Position numbers and translations under genes: made by a program. A stretch of 64,000 nucleotides of DNA from Thermococcus zilligii AN1 (GTDB lineage: Archaea > Methanobacteriota_B > Thermococci > Thermococcales > Thermococcaceae). The stretch covers positions 806,001 to 870,000 of the forward strand of contig NZ_AJLF01000001.1 of assembly GCF_000258515.1 (NCBI RefSeq). Reading direction: 5' to 3'. Shown piece after piece: positions 8,546 through 17,245 of the stretch; position 1 is the first letter of the stretch, and every line of letters starts with the position of its first letter. The notes below the pieces were generated by a model. That model was not told where the DNA came from and searched no databases. It saw only the letters and a list, made by a program, of their open reading frames with translations.

Positions 8546-8971
8546 ATGAGGGAGTGGGAGCACTACGAGCACACTGCAGACATAGGCGTCCGCGGTTACG
8601 GCTCAACGCTTGAGGAGGCCTTTGAAGCAGTGGCCCTGGGACTCTTCGACGTCATGGTGGACGTGAGGAAAGTGGAGCCGGGGGAGTGCAGGGAAGTTGA
8701 GGTCGAGGAGGAGGACTTGGAGGCCCTCCTGTACTCATTCCTCGAGGAGCTTTTGGTGCTCCACGACATGGAGGGCCTCGTCTTTGGAGACGTCAGGGTA
8801 AAGATAGAAAAGACCAAAAAAGGCTACAGGCTCAGCGCTAAAGCCTGTGGTGAACCGGTGAGCGAGAAGCACGAGCCGAAGGAGGAAGTGAAGGCGATAA
8901 CCTACCACGACATGGAGATAAAGCAGTTACCGGATGGGAGATGGATGGCCCAGTTCGTTCCGGACCTATGA
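8546..8971 (+). CDS. Archease
   Basis: Small chaperone-like protein, 141 residues, with the family N-terminus [16 protein letters not shown] and C-terminal [13 protein letters not shown]. Asp in TADIG and the C-terminal Asp are the known Ca/metal ligands. Archease is reported to improve specificity and solubility of the neighbouring tRNA m5C methyltransferase in Pyrococcus abyssi. It also speeds multiple turnover of the RNA ligase RtcB. Both partners follow within 2 kb here. ATG 8546, behind GGGGTGA, is preferred over GTG 8537. Confidence 0.95.
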   Translation: MREWEHYEHTADIGVRGYGSTLEEAFEAVALGLFDVMVDVRKVEPGECREVEVEEEDLEALLYSFLEELLVLHDMEGLVFGDVRVKIEKTKKGYRLSAKACGEPVSEKHEPKEEVKAITYHDMEIKQLPDGRWMAQFVPDL

Positions 8972-8980
8972 GGTGGTCGA

Positions 8981-9928
8981 ATGGGCGCCAGGGACGTGAT
9001 CAGGGAGACAAACCCGGCCTTTTACGAGCGCTATTCACAGCTCGAAGACACCGACGAGTTCTGGGAGTTCATGATAAAACCGCTCCGGCAGAGCATAAGG
9101 GTGAACACCCTCAAGGCCCCGCTCGAGGCTGTCCTTGAAAGGCTTAAAGAGGAGTTCGAGCTTGAGCCGATACCCTGGGCCAGGGAAGGCTTCTTTATCA
9201 ACGCCGACAACCTCGCGAAGGTTCCGGAGCACAGCCTCGGCCTCATCTTTGGCCAGGAGGCAAGTTCAATGATTCCGCCCGTTGCGCTCGACCCGAAGCC
9301 CGGGGAGCTGGTTCTGGACATGGCGGCGGCGCCCGGCTCAAAGACCGGACAAATAGCGCAGTACATGGAGAACGAGGGCTGCATCGTAGCGAACGACCCG
9401 AACATGGGCAGGGCGAACGTTCTTATAGCCAACCTCAACAGGATGGGCGTTTTAATAGCCCGCGTCACAACCCGGGACGGGGCCGAGTTTGCGCGTTTCG
9501 AGAACACCTTCGACAGGGTTCTGCTCGATGCCCCATGCTCCTCCGTTGGGTTGATAAGGAAGAAGTGGCGCTTTTTAGAAGCGTGGAGCCTGAAGGGCGT
9601 CGTGAAGTACATGAACATCCAGAAAAAGCTCATCTTAGCTGGCTACAAAGCGCTGAAGCCCGGCGGGACGCTCGTCTACTCAACCTGCACGATAGACCCG
9701 CTGGAGAACGAGGAAGTTGTTGATTACCTCCTCAGGAAGACGGACGCCAGGCTGGAAAAAATCGAGCTCCCCGTTAAAACGAGCGAGCCAGTTCTCGAAT
9801 GGGAGGGGAAGGAATACTCGCCCGAGCTGAAGAAGGCTTTGCGCATACACCCAAACGACAACGACACCGAGGCCTTTTTCATAGCGAAGATAGTCAAGCC
9901 GGGGGAGGCGGATGAGCGGGGAGATTAA
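8981..9928 (+). CDS. NSUN-family tRNA (cytosine-C5) methyltransferase
   Basis: SAM-dependent RNA m5C methyltransferase, 315 residues. An N-terminal RNA-recognition part (about 1-95) precedes a Rossmann core with LDMAAAPGSKTGQIAQ (SAM site). The two catalytic cysteines are in LLDAPCSSVG and VYSTCTIDPLENEE. It corresponds to the Pyrococcus enzyme that modifies several tRNA cytosines and cooperates with archease. It begins nine bases after archease, with GAGGTGG before the ATG. The following PUA-like gene overlaps its end by 17 bases. Confidence 0.93.
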   Translation: MGARDVIRETNPAFYERYSQLEDTDEFWEFMIKPLRQSIRVNTLKAPLEAVLERLKEEFELEPIPWAREGFFINADNLAKVPEHSLGLIFGQEASSMIPPVALDPKPGELVLDMAAAPGSKTGQIAQYMENEGCIVANDPNMGRANVLIANLNRMGVLIARVTTRDGAEFARFENTFDRVLLDAPCSSVGLIRKKWRFLEAWSLKGVVKYMNIQKKLILAGYKALKPGGTLVYSTCTIDPLENEEVVDYLLRKTDARLEKIELPVKTSEPVLEWEGKEYSPELKKALRIHPNDNDTEAFFIAKIVKPGEADERGD

Positions 9929-10358
9929 TGGAAAGGAAACGGGGGAGAAAGACACCGAAATCGTGAAAAAGCTCCTCGTCGAAAACTACGGCTATGCTCC
10001 AGAGCTAATCTACAAAATCGGGGGCAACAATCGGAAAGTTTACGCCTACAAGCCCTGCGGGCCGGGGATAGGCGACATCGGATGGAAGGGCGTTTACTTC
10101 GGGAAGATCGAGGGGGACGGGATAAGGCTCACCATAGAGGGGAGCTTTTTGGTCGGGCCAAAGGCGACGAAGAACGTGGTTGAGCTCGACGACGGGAGGG
10201 CGAGGCGCTATTTGGCAGGGGAGAATGTTGAAGTAGATGGGGAGCTCTACGGGTGGGTGATAGTGAAGTGGCGCTCCTACTTCCTCGGCTCCGCGAAGGC
10301 CAAAGGGGGGAAGCTGATAGGCTACGTGCCAGGAGAAAGGAGGTTAAGGCTGGAGTAA
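9912..10358 (+). CDS. PUA-like RNA-binding protein, companion of the m5C methyltransferase
   Basis: 148 residues. The sequence resembles the small RNA-binding domain found at the C-terminus of NOP2/RsmF-type methyltransferases: RKVYAYKP, IGWKGVYFGKIEGDGIRLTIEGSF (quoted in two halves), then GWVIVKWRSYFLGSAKAKGGKLIGY. It has a charged, flexible first 15 residues. The gene overlaps the methyltransferase by 17 bases, which suggests it acts in trans as an RNA-docking subunit. That role is inferred from position and similarity recalled from memory. Confidence 0.7.
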   Translation: MSGEINGKETGEKDTEIVKKLLVENYGYAPELIYKIGGNNRKVYAYKPCGPGIGDIGWKGVYFGKIEGDGIRLTIEGSFLVGPKATKNVVELDDGRARRYLAGENVEVDGELYGWVIVKWRSYFLGSAKAKGGKLIGYVPGERRLRLE

Positions 10359-10371
10359 CGTTTTTGTCCCG

Positions 10372-10384
10372 CGAAAATTTAAAA
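10372..10384 (+). promoter_or_regulatory. TATA box of rtcB
   Basis: The sequence gaaaatttaaaat lies about 40 bases before the rtcB ATG and after the preceding stop. rtcB can therefore be transcribed on its own as well as by read-through from the archease/methyltransferase genes. Confidence 0.55.
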
Positions 10385-10418
10385 TAACCCCAGGCCTACC
10401 TGAGGTGGGGTGGGAGGG

Positions 10419-13193
10419 ATGATACCTCTGAAGAGGATTGACAAAATCCGCTGGGAGATACCGAAGTTCGACAAGAGAATGCGCGTCCCCGGCTTGGTTT
10501 ACGCCGACGACCAGCTCATAGAGAAGATGCGCCAGGATAAGACCCTCGAACAGGCCGCCAACGTCGCCACGCTCCCGGGCATCTATAAGTACTCAATCGT
10601 AATGCCTGATGGACACGAGGGATACGGCTTCCCCATCGGCGGAGTGGCGGCCTTTGACGTAAAGGAGGGCGTGATAAGCCCAGGAGGCGTGGGATACGAC
10701 ATCAACTGCCTTGCCCCTGGCTCAAAAGTTATGACCGAGCACGGATACTGGCTCAGAGTTGAGGAACTGCCCGGGAAGTTCAGGCTCCAGGGCGTTAAGG
10801 TTTACAACCTCGACGAAGGCCACAACGACGCTTCAAGGGTTGCCTTCGTCGCCGAGAGGGAAGTTGGAGAGGGCGAGCTGGCCGTGAGGATAACCACCGA
10901 GAGCGGAAGGGTCATAGAGGGAAGCGAGGATCACCCGGTTCTCACTCCGGAAGGCTACGTTTACCTGGGCAACATCAGGGAAGGGGACTTCGTCATAGTC
11001 TATCCCTTCGAGGGCGTTGAATACGAGGAGAGAAAGGGCGTAATCCTCGATGAGGACGCCTTCAGAGAGGAGGACCCGCAGGTGCTGAAGTTCCTGAGGG
11101 AGAAGGGCCTAATCCCGCTCCGCTGGGAGGATCCGAAGGTCGGGACGATAGCGAGGATCCTCGGCTTTGCCTTCGGAGATGTTCACCTCGGCGGGATGTC
11201 AGAAGGGTTAACCCTGGCCTTCTACGGGAAGGAAGAAACACTCAAAGAGCTCAGGAAAGACCTCGAGGGGCTCGGGATAAGCGCCGACCTCTACGTCCGC
11301 GAGAAGGACTACAACATCGAGACGACCAGCGGGCACTGCGAAGGAAAGAGCCTCTCCGCGGAGCTGAGGGTCACCTCGAGGAGCTTTGCTCTCCTGCTTG
11401 AGAAGCTCGGCATGCTAAAGGGCAAGAAGACGGAGAAGACCTGCCGCGTTCCGGAGTGGATAATGGAGGCCCCGCTCTGGGTCAAGAGGAACTTCCTGGC
11501 CGGACTCTTCGCTGCCGATGGGAGCATTGTCGAGTTCAAGGGCAACACGCCCCTCCCCATAAACCTCACCCGGGCGAAGAGCGGGGAGCCTGCCGGTAGC
11601 CCTGCCGGGTTTTTGGGCGACGTTGCCAGGTTGCTGGCTGAGTTCGGCATAAAGACGACCCTCTACGAGGTTAAGTCAGAGAAAGGCGTGACCTACAGGC
11701 TCTCCATAGTTGGTGAGGAGAGCGTTAAAGCTTTCGTTGAGCGGATAAACTACGAGTACGACCCCGAAAAGAAGGCCCGGGGCCTCATCGCGGCCGCTTA
11801 CCTCAGGCTCAAGGAGCGCGTTGGGGAGGAGCGCAGGAGAACCATCGAAGAGGCGGGGGGCTTCGTCGAGAACTTCCCGACCTTTGAGGAGTTCGCCAGA
11901 GAGAGGGGCTATGAGGGTGGCTTCGTCGCGGAGAAGGTTGTAAAGGTCGAGAGGGTAAAGCCGGGCTACGCCAGGTTCTACGACATCGGGGTTTACCACG
12001 GGGCCCACAACTTCATAGCCAACGGCGTCGTCGTCCACAACTGCGGCGTCCGCTTGATCAGGACGAACCTCACCGAGAAGGAGGTAAGGCCAAAGATCAA
12101 GGAGCTCGTTGACGCCCTCTTCAAGAACGTGCCGAGTGGCCTTGGAAGCGAAGGCAGGGTGAAGCTCCACTGGACGCAGATCGACGATGTTTTAGCTAAT
12201 GGTGCAAAGTGGGCAGTTGAGAACGGCTACGGCTGGGAGGAGGACCTCGAGCACCTCGAGGAAGGCGGAAGGATGGAGGGGGCAGACCCCAACGCGGTAA
12301 GCCAGAAGGCGAAGCAGAGGGGCGCTCCCCAGCTCGGCTCCCTCGGCTCGGGGAACCACTTCCTCGAGGTTCAGGTGGTTGACAAGGTATTCGACGAGAA
12401 GATCGCCAAAGCCTACGGCCTCTTCGAGGGGCAGGTCGTCGTTATGGTCCACACCGGAAGCAGGGGCCTCGGCCACCAGGTGGCGAGCGACTACCTCAGG
12501 ATAATGGAGGACGCCAACAGGAAGTACAGAATTCCCTGGCCCGACCGCGAGCTTGTGAGCGTCCCCTTCCAGAGCGAGGAGGGGCAGAGGTACTTCAGCG
12601 CGATGAAGGCAGCCGCAAACTTCGCCTGGGCCAACAGGCAGATGATAACCCACTGGGTCAGGGAGAGCTTCGAGGAGGTCTTCAAGAGAAAGGCCGAGGA
12701 CATGGAGATGGGCGTTGTCTACGACGTGGCCCACAACATAGCGAAGGTTGAGGAGCACACCGTCGATGGGAAGAAGGTCAAGGTCGTGGTGCACAGGAAA
12801 GGCGCAACGAGGGCCTTCCCCGCGGGCCACCCGGACGTTCCAAGGGCTTACCGCGACGTCGGCCAGCCCGTCCTGATTCCAGGCTCGATGGGCACGGCCA
12901 GCTACGTCCTGGCTGGCGCTGAGGGGTCAATGAGGGAAACGTTCGGAAGCTCCTGCCACGGTGCGGGGAGGTTGCTGAGCAGGCATGCCGCGACCCAGCA
13001 GTACCGCGGTGACAGACTGAAGAACGAGCTGATGCAGAAGGGTATTTACATCAGGGCGGCTTCGCTCAAGGTTGTGGCGGAAGAGGCCCCAGGAGCGTAT
13101 AAGAGCGTCGACAACGTCGTCAGCGTCGTCCACGAGGCGGGGATAGCCAGCCTCGTTGCCAGGATGAGGCCAATAGGCGTCGCCAAGGGCTGA
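10419..13193 (+). CDS. rtcB: tRNA-splicing ligase RtcB, interrupted by an intein
   Basis: RtcB joins 2',3'-cyclic phosphate and 5'-OH RNA ends (tRNA exons, broken RNAs) using GTP and Mn. After removal of the 445-residue intein the mature protein is 479 residues, the usual length. The N-extein ends GGVGYDIN and the C-extein resumes [10 protein letters not shown]. Further active-site pieces are [37 protein letters not shown] and the guanylylated-His motif [10 protein letters not shown]. The intein sits immediately before the Mn-binding cysteine (Cys98 in the P. horikoshii enzyme). ATG 10419 is chosen over GTG 10410 by comparison with that N-terminus. Confidence 0.96.
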   Translation: MIPLKRIDKIRWEIPKFDKRMRVPGLVYADDQLIEKMRQDKTLEQAANVATLPGIYKYSIVMPDGHEGYGFPIGGVAAFDVKEGVISPGGVGYDINCLAPGSKVMTEHGYWLRVEELPGKFRLQGVKVYNLDEGHNDASRVAFVAEREVGEGELAVRITTESGRVIEGSEDHPVLTPEGYVYLGNIREGDFVIVYPFEGVEYEERKGVILDEDAFREEDPQVLKFLREKGLIPLRWEDPKVGTIARILGFAFGDVHLGGMSEGLTLAFYGKEETLKELRKDLEGLGISADLYVREKDYNIETTSGHCEGKSLSAELRVTSRSFALLLEKLGMLKGKKTEKTCRVPEWIMEAPLWVKRNFLAGLFAADGSIVEFKGNTPLPINLTRAKSGEPAGSPAGFLGDVARLLAEFGIKTTLYEVKSEKGVTYRLSIVGEESVKAFVERINYEYDPEKKARGLIAAAYLRLKERVGEERRRTIEEAGGFVENFPTFEEFARERGYEGGFVAEKVVKVERVKPGYARFYDIGVYHGAHNFIANGVVVHNCGVRLIRTNLTEKEVRPKIKELVDALFKNVPSGLGSEGRVKLHWTQIDDVLANGAKWAVENGYGWEEDLEHLEEGGRMEGADPNAVSQKAKQRGAPQLGSLGSGNHFLEVQVVDKVFDEKIAKAYGLFEGQVVVMVHTGSRGLGHQVASDYLRIMEDANRKYRIPWPDRELVSVPFQSEEGQRYFSAMKAAANFAWANRQMITHWVRESFEEVFKRKAEDMEMGVVYDVAHNIAKVEEHTVDGKKVKVVVHRKGATRAFPAGHPDVPRAYRDVGQPVLIPGSMGTASYVLAGAEGSMRETFGSSCHGAGRLLSRHAATQQYRGDRLKNELMQKGIYIRAASLKVVAEEAPGAYKSVDNVVSVVHEAGIASLVARMRPIGVAKG
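10707..12041 (+). mobile_element. RtcB intein with LAGLIDADG homing endonuclease
   Basis: A 445-codon in-frame insertion, Cys at 10707 to Asn ending at 12041. The splicing blocks are complete: first residue Cys ([15 protein letters not shown]), block B with the TxxH-like [13 protein letters not shown], block F ([19 protein letters not shown]) and terminal HN followed by Cys+1. The two dodecapeptides of the homing endonuclease are [12 protein letters not shown] near 11150 and [12 protein letters not shown] near 11500, both with their acidic residue. The intein therefore looks able to splice and possibly to home. Orthologous inteins at this site are known in Pyrococcus RtcB. Confidence 0.95.
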
Positions 13194-13249
13194 AGCTTTC
13201 GTTCTTTCAATTTTCATCCAAAGCAGAAAAGGGTTTAAAAGAGAAAACC

Positions 13250-15472
13250 TCACCTTATCCCCGCTCCGAGTTTAACCTCTTTGTCCGGCATGAGCAGGGC
13301 GACGTTTTCCCCATCGTCGGCCGCCAAGAGCATCCCCTGGCTCTCTATCCCCCTGAGCTTCCTGGGTTCGAGGTTCGCTATGACGACGACGTAGCGGTTG
13401 AGCAGCTCCTCCGGCCTGTAGTACTTCTTCAGCCCCGCGACGAGCTGTCTGACCTCGCCGCCAAGGTCGACCTTCACCACGTAGAGCTTATCGGCGTTGG
13501 GGTGGTCTTTGACCTCGATTATCTTTCCAACCCGCAGATCGAGCTTCGCGAAGGCATCAAAGCTTACGTGACCCATCTTTTCACCCTCTCCTACCTTCTC
13601 ATTTTTCCCGGGGGTTTTGGCCTTTTCTCCCTCCACCCCGGGAACCTCACCGTAGATGCTCCTGAGGAGGGCAAGGGCCTCTTCCCTCCTCTTTTCTCCA
13701 AAGCGCTCCAGGACAGCCTTAAAGACGTCCTCCCTCCTGTAGTACTTCTCCAGGAGCAGTTTAGCACTCTCCGGGTTGCCCCTTCCTATGTAGTTCACGA
13801 TGAAGTGGATTATCTCCTCGTCGGTCACCTTCCTGAAGAGGGGACTGGCTTTCCTGACGCGGTGGCCTGCTTTGAGCTCGCTGAACTCCCAGCTCCTGAG
13901 CTCTTCAAGGTTGAGCATGTGCCATATCTTCTCGCTGGCATCGGGCAGGAACGGCTCGAGGAGGATCCCGAGGGCCTTGACCATCTGGAGCGAGACGTTC
14001 ACCGTCGTTGCCGTCCTCTCGCGGTCTGTTTTAGCCGTCTTCCAGGGCTTCTGGTGGTCGAAGTAGCGGTTTCCGAAGGCGGAAAGCTCCATAACGCGCT
14101 TGAGGGCGTCCTTGAAGCGGTATTCGCTTATCAGCTTACCAGTCTCCTCGAAGGCCTTCTCAATCTCCTCAAAGGCCTGCCTGTCAAGCTCGTCCAGCTC
14201 GCCCCTCTCCGGAACAACCCCGTCAAAGTACCCGTTAACGAAGGTCATCGCCCTGTGCACGAAGTTGCCGAGGTTGTTGACGAGCTCATCGTTTATCTTG
14301 CTCTTGAAGTCCTCGAAGGAGAAGTCGCTGTCCCTCGTTTCGGGCATTATTGCCGTGAGGTAGTAGCGGAGGTAGTCAGCAGGAAAGGCATCGAGGAACT
14401 CGTGAACCCATATTGCCCAGTTCCTGCTCGTCGAGAACTTCTTGCCCTCGAGGTTCAGGTATTCGTTTGCCGGGATGTCGTAGGGCAGGTTCCACTCCGC
14501 TTCGACTTCCCCGTCTTTGTACTTCCCGTAGGCCATCAGGAAGGCCGGCCAGAAGATGGCGTGGAAGGGCACGTTGTCCTTGCCTATGAAGTGGACGACT
14601 CTGGTTTGCCCGTCGAGGTTGAGCCAGAACTTCTTCCACTCTTCCTCCTTTCCCTCCCTCTTCAGGTGCTCGATGGTGATGCTTATGTACCCTATCGGTG
14701 CCTCGAACCAGACGTAGAGGACTTTGTCCCTGAGGTCCTCCTCGTCGAGCGGGACGGGGATTCCCCAGTCGAGGTCGCGCGTCATGGCCCTCTCTTCAAG
14801 CCCCTCGTTTATCCAGCCGAGGACCGTGTTTCTAACGTTCGGCTTCCAGTGTTCCTGGCCCTCAACCCACTTCTTAAGCCTCTCCTGGAAGTCCTGCATT
14901 TTTATGTAGTAGTGGGCCGAGTCCCTGAAGGTTATTGGGTTGCCGCAGATGTTGCAGCGCGGGTTAATCAGGACTTCCGGCGTGAGAGGATGACCGCAGA
15001 CCTCGCACTGGTCTCCCCTCTGGTTCTCAGCTCCGCAGTAGGGGCACGTCCCGATGACGTATCTGTCCGGCAAAAACATCCTGTCGTGCTCGCAGTAGGC
15101 CTGCTTCGTGACCTTCTTAACCAGGTGGCCGTTTTCAAGGGCCTTCAGAAAGAACTCCTGGCTGAGCCTGTAGTGGACGGGTAGCTCGGTTCTTCCAAAG
15201 AAGTCGAAGCTTATCTTCGCCCTCTCGAAGGTCGTCTTTATGTGCTCGTGGAACTCGTCAACCACTTCCCTGGGGCTTTTTCCTTCCTTCAGCGCGCGGA
15301 AGGTTATCGGGGTGCCGTGCTCGTCGGTTCCGCAGATGAAGAGCACTTCCTCGCCCTTGAGCCTTAGATAGCGCACGAAGATGTCCGCCGGAAGGTAAGC
15401 CCCGGCCAGGTGTCCCGCGTGAATCGGCCCGTTGGCGTAGGGGAGTGCGGAGGTAACCATGTACCTGACCAT
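13250..15472 (-). CDS. metG: Methionyl-tRNA synthetase with fused C-terminal tRNA-binding domain
   Basis: Charges tRNA-Met, 740 residues. The class I signatures are PIHAGHL (HIGH) and KKFSTSRN (KMSKS). Four Cys-x2-Cys-type pairs in the connective region (CPYCGAEN, CEVCG, CNICG and an upstream CEH) form zinc knuckles. After a Lys/Glu-rich linker with EKAKTPGKNEK, residues about 635-740 form the EMAP/Trbp111 OB-fold (FAKLDLRVGKIIEVKDHPNA) that grips tRNA. ATG 15472 follows GGTGGTGG, whereas the GTG at 15484 lies within that motif. The long frame on the opposite strand is a codon-bias shadow. Confidence 0.96.
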   Translation of the reverse strand: MVRYMVTSALPYANGPIHAGHLAGAYLPADIFVRYLRLKGEEVLFICGTDEHGTPITFRALKEGKSPREVVDEFHEHIKTTFERAKISFDFFGRTELPVHYRLSQEFFLKALENGHLVKKVTKQAYCEHDRMFLPDRYVIGTCPYCGAENQRGDQCEVCGHPLTPEVLINPRCNICGNPITFRDSAHYYIKMQDFQERLKKWVEGQEHWKPNVRNTVLGWINEGLEERAMTRDLDWGIPVPLDEEDLRDKVLYVWFEAPIGYISITIEHLKREGKEEEWKKFWLNLDGQTRVVHFIGKDNVPFHAIFWPAFLMAYGKYKDGEVEAEWNLPYDIPANEYLNLEGKKFSTSRNWAIWVHEFLDAFPADYLRYYLTAIMPETRDSDFSFEDFKSKINDELVNNLGNFVHRAMTFVNGYFDGVVPERGELDELDRQAFEEIEKAFEETGKLISEYRFKDALKRVMELSAFGNRYFDHQKPWKTAKTDRERTATTVNVSLQMVKALGILLEPFLPDASEKIWHMLNLEELRSWEFSELKAGHRVRKASPLFRKVTDEEIIHFIVNYIGRGNPESAKLLLEKYYRREDVFKAVLERFGEKRREEALALLRSIYGEVPGVEGEKAKTPGKNEKVGEGEKMGHVSFDAFAKLDLRVGKIIEVKDHPNADKLYVVKVDLGGEVRQLVAGLKKYYRPEELLNRYVVVIANLEPRKLRGIESQGMLLAADDGENVALLMPDKEVKLGAGIR

Positions 15473-15503
15473 TTTAACCACCACCCGGCAGTGTTTCTGC
15501 CCC

Positions 15504-15513
15504 CCTTATAAGC
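15504..15513 (-). promoter_or_regulatory. TATA box of metG
   Basis: Minus-strand gcttataagg, about 35 bases upstream of the metG ATG and its GGTGGTGG ribosome binding site. Confidence 0.6.
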
Positions 15514-15519
15514 CCTGCG

Positions 15520-15770
15520 GGTTTTAAACATTACGGTAGGTTATTAAGGTGGCGACGAAATATGCACAGTTTTATATAAAGCAAAGGCCTCGCCGGCCTC
15601 CGGGGTGGGAAGGTTTATTAAACGCCGAGTGAACCCCCGTGGTGTGAAGATGGAGGTCTCTAAGGAAGTTACCGCAAACCGGGAAAATGAGGTCCTCAAG
15701 CGCGTGTCGGGGGGCTGGGCTTTATGATGAGCTTTCCCGTGGATAACAACGTGTTTGTGGAGGTTCCTCT
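15520..15770 (+). other. Leader region upstream of the QueD-like gene, with two TATA boxes and a tiny ORF
   Basis: There are two promoter-like elements, tttatataaa at 15571-15580 and ggtttattaaac at 15612-15622. An ATG at 15650 opens a 25-codon ORF (MEVSKEVTANRENEVL, then to the stop at 15727), placed one TATA-to-start distance behind the second box. A second short frame (MMSFPVDNNVFVEVPL) ends at the downstream start. I recognise neither peptide. They could be leader peptides, a decayed gene or nothing. The ribosome binding site GGAGGT at 15756 belongs to the next gene. Confidence 0.35.
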
Positions 15771-16118
15771 ATGAAATCCCGCGTCGTCGAGCGCTTTAAA
15801 TTTGAGGCGGCCCACACCGCGGTAATCGAGGGCCAGGCTGAGGAGATACACGGGCACACGTTCCGGCTTGAGGTAACTGTTGAAGGCCCGCTGAGGAGCG
15901 GCTACGTCATCGACTTTCTCCAGCTGAGGGCTATCGTTGAGGAGGTCATCAAAAAACTCGACCACAGGAACCTGAACAGGCTCTTCGAGAACCCGACGAC
16001 GGAGAACATTGCCCTCTGGATTGCCGGTGAGGTCGGGAAAAGACTGCCGGAGGGCGTCAAACTCCACCGTTTAAGGCTCTGGGAGGGGGACGAGAACGGC
16101 GTTGAGTTCGAATTTTAG
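15771..16118 (+). CDS. 6-pyruvoyl-tetrahydropterin synthase/QueD family protein
   Basis: 115-residue T-fold enzyme acting on dihydroneopterin triphosphate or a related pterin. Zinc ligands are His in FEAAHTAV and the pair in EIHGHTF. Other family marks are YVIDFLQLRAIVEEV, LDHRNLN and PTTENIALWI with the catalytic Asp/His/Glu positions. The cysteine normally four residues before HGH in QueD (CxxxHGH) is Ala, with Glu at -3 and -2. This resembles the PTPS-III type that makes 6-hydroxymethyl-dihydropterin. The product assignment (archaeosine/queuosine-type precursor or methanopterin/folate-type pterin) is open. Confidence 0.85.
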   Translation: MKSRVVERFKFEAAHTAVIEGQAEEIHGHTFRLEVTVEGPLRSGYVIDFLQLRAIVEEVIKKLDHRNLNRLFENPTTENIALWIAGEVGKRLPEGVKLHRLRLWEGDENGVEFEF

Positions 16119-16164
16119 GCGGAACTCTTAGATGGCAGGAAGACCTGTCAGCCCGGAGATTCTG

Positions 16165-16665
16165 TTATATCTCCCTTAACCCCTCACCCTGTCGGGGTGG
16201 ACTGGCTTTGGCTTCCTTCACGCTTTCGACCATCGCCACGCCGTTGCTTGACCCGTTCAGGTCAATCTTCCCCGGGATCGGCAACTTAACTGGGACTGCC
16301 TTTCTCTTTTCCCCGGTGGGATACCAGCTTATTAAATCGCCTTCCTCAACATCGAGAACCTTTATCAGCCCAACGGGGCCTTCTATAATGTATCTTGCCG
16401 GGTTTTTGGGGGAGTACAGGCGCCATTTCCTGGCTTTCCTGAAATCGACGACTTTCCTGGAAGAATCCAGCCAGATTACGTCTATCTCGTCCAGCATAAA
16501 AAAGGTGTGGATTGCCGCGTTTACTCTTGTCTCGGACGGCAGATAGAACACAAGGGCATAACCGACGTTTTTTACCATCATCAACCCACGGAAGCGCCTG
16601 ATAAAGCTGTCCGCAACCTTAACTGTGCCCGGCCATTCCCTTCCCCTGGTTTCGTTTATTATCAT
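16165..16665 (-). CDS. DUF192 family protein
   Basis: 166 residues, with the DUF192 core in the first ~110: [11 protein letters not shown], the [16 protein letters not shown] signature, and PARYIIEGP. The family is a small beta-barrel of unknown function, often with a signal peptide in bacteria. None is seen here, so it is cytosolic. The last ~45 residues are low-complexity (Lys/Pro, then Ser/Gly, then Glu/Ala) and not part of the domain. It is monocistronic and convergent with the QueD-like gene. Confidence 0.75.
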   Translation of the reverse strand: MIINETRGREWPGTVKVADSFIRRFRGLMMVKNVGYALVFYLPSETRVNAAIHTFFMLDEIDVIWLDSSRKVVDFRKARKWRLYSPKNPARYIIEGPVGLIKVLDVEEGDLISWYPTGEKRKAVPVKLPIPGKIDLNGSSNGVAMVESVKEAKASPPRQGEGLREI

Positions 16666-16849
16666 GGGCGAAGGTTGAGAGCGTTTCCTAATAAACTTTG
16701 CCCGGGGCCGTTGCTGTCGCCATGAGGTGATACCTGAACGGAAAAATTTAAGTTTTGGAGGCGCATTAGCTTTGAAGGGGTTGAAACCATAGTGGTTAGC
16801 GCTCCGCCCGATTCCCGTTATGTTTTAGGGTCTGGCTGGGGGTGACCTT

Positions 16850-17125
16850 ATGGAAAAACTGGAGAAGGCAATTAAAGAATTCAATAAACTTCACGGCAGA
16901 GAGGCGGAAGTAAAAGTAAGGGAAGTAAAGGGAGAGGAGGTCATTCTGGAGTTCGAGGGCTCGTTCTGCGCCACCTGCGGGCTCTACGACTACTTCGACG
17001 ACATAAAGTGGGAAGCTATGGAGTTCGGGCTTAACATCGAGCCCGTGGAGGTTCTCACGGCTGAGGAGGATGATTTTGAGCACGGGCGATACGTTGTGAA
17101 GTACAGACTACTGGGTGATAAGTAG
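16850..17125 (+). CDS. Conserved hypothetical protein with CxxC motif
   Basis: Not recognised. 91 residues, predicted alpha/beta, acidic. The one notable motif is EGSFCATCGLYDYFDDIKW, a CxxC flanked by aromatics that could bind a metal or act as a redox pair. ATG follows GGGGGTGACCTT, a strong ribosome binding site. A TATA-like aaaaatttaagtttt lies at 16742-16756. It is 120 bases upstream of rubrerythrin, so a redox or iron role is a reasonable guess, by position only. Confidence 0.7.
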   Translation: MEKLEKAIKEFNKLHGREAEVKVREVKGEEVILEFEGSFCATCGLYDYFDDIKWEAMEFGLNIEPVEVLTAEEDDFEHGRYVVKYRLLGDK

Positions 17126-17188
17126 CGGCGTCTCTTCAAGTTATCGCACAAGCCCTTTTTCAGGGACAAACCTCCGGTCTGGAAAACA

Positions 17189-17198
17189 GTTATATACC
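17189..17198 (+). promoter_or_regulatory. TATA box of the rubrerythrin gene
   Basis: The sequence gttatatacc is preceded by the purine-rich BRE-like ggaaaaca, about 50 bases upstream of the ATG at 17246. Confidence 0.65.
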
Positions 17199-17245
17199 CC
17201 GAGCGATGAATATATCAGTGCAACAACGTGCTCTGGTGGTGCAGC

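Noticed and set aside
13502-15184. 560-codon open frame on the plus strand
   Set aside because: It lies exactly opposite metG, has no promoter or ribosome binding site and reads as Val/Leu/Glu-biased antisense sequence. It is open only because of the GC-rich codon use of metG.
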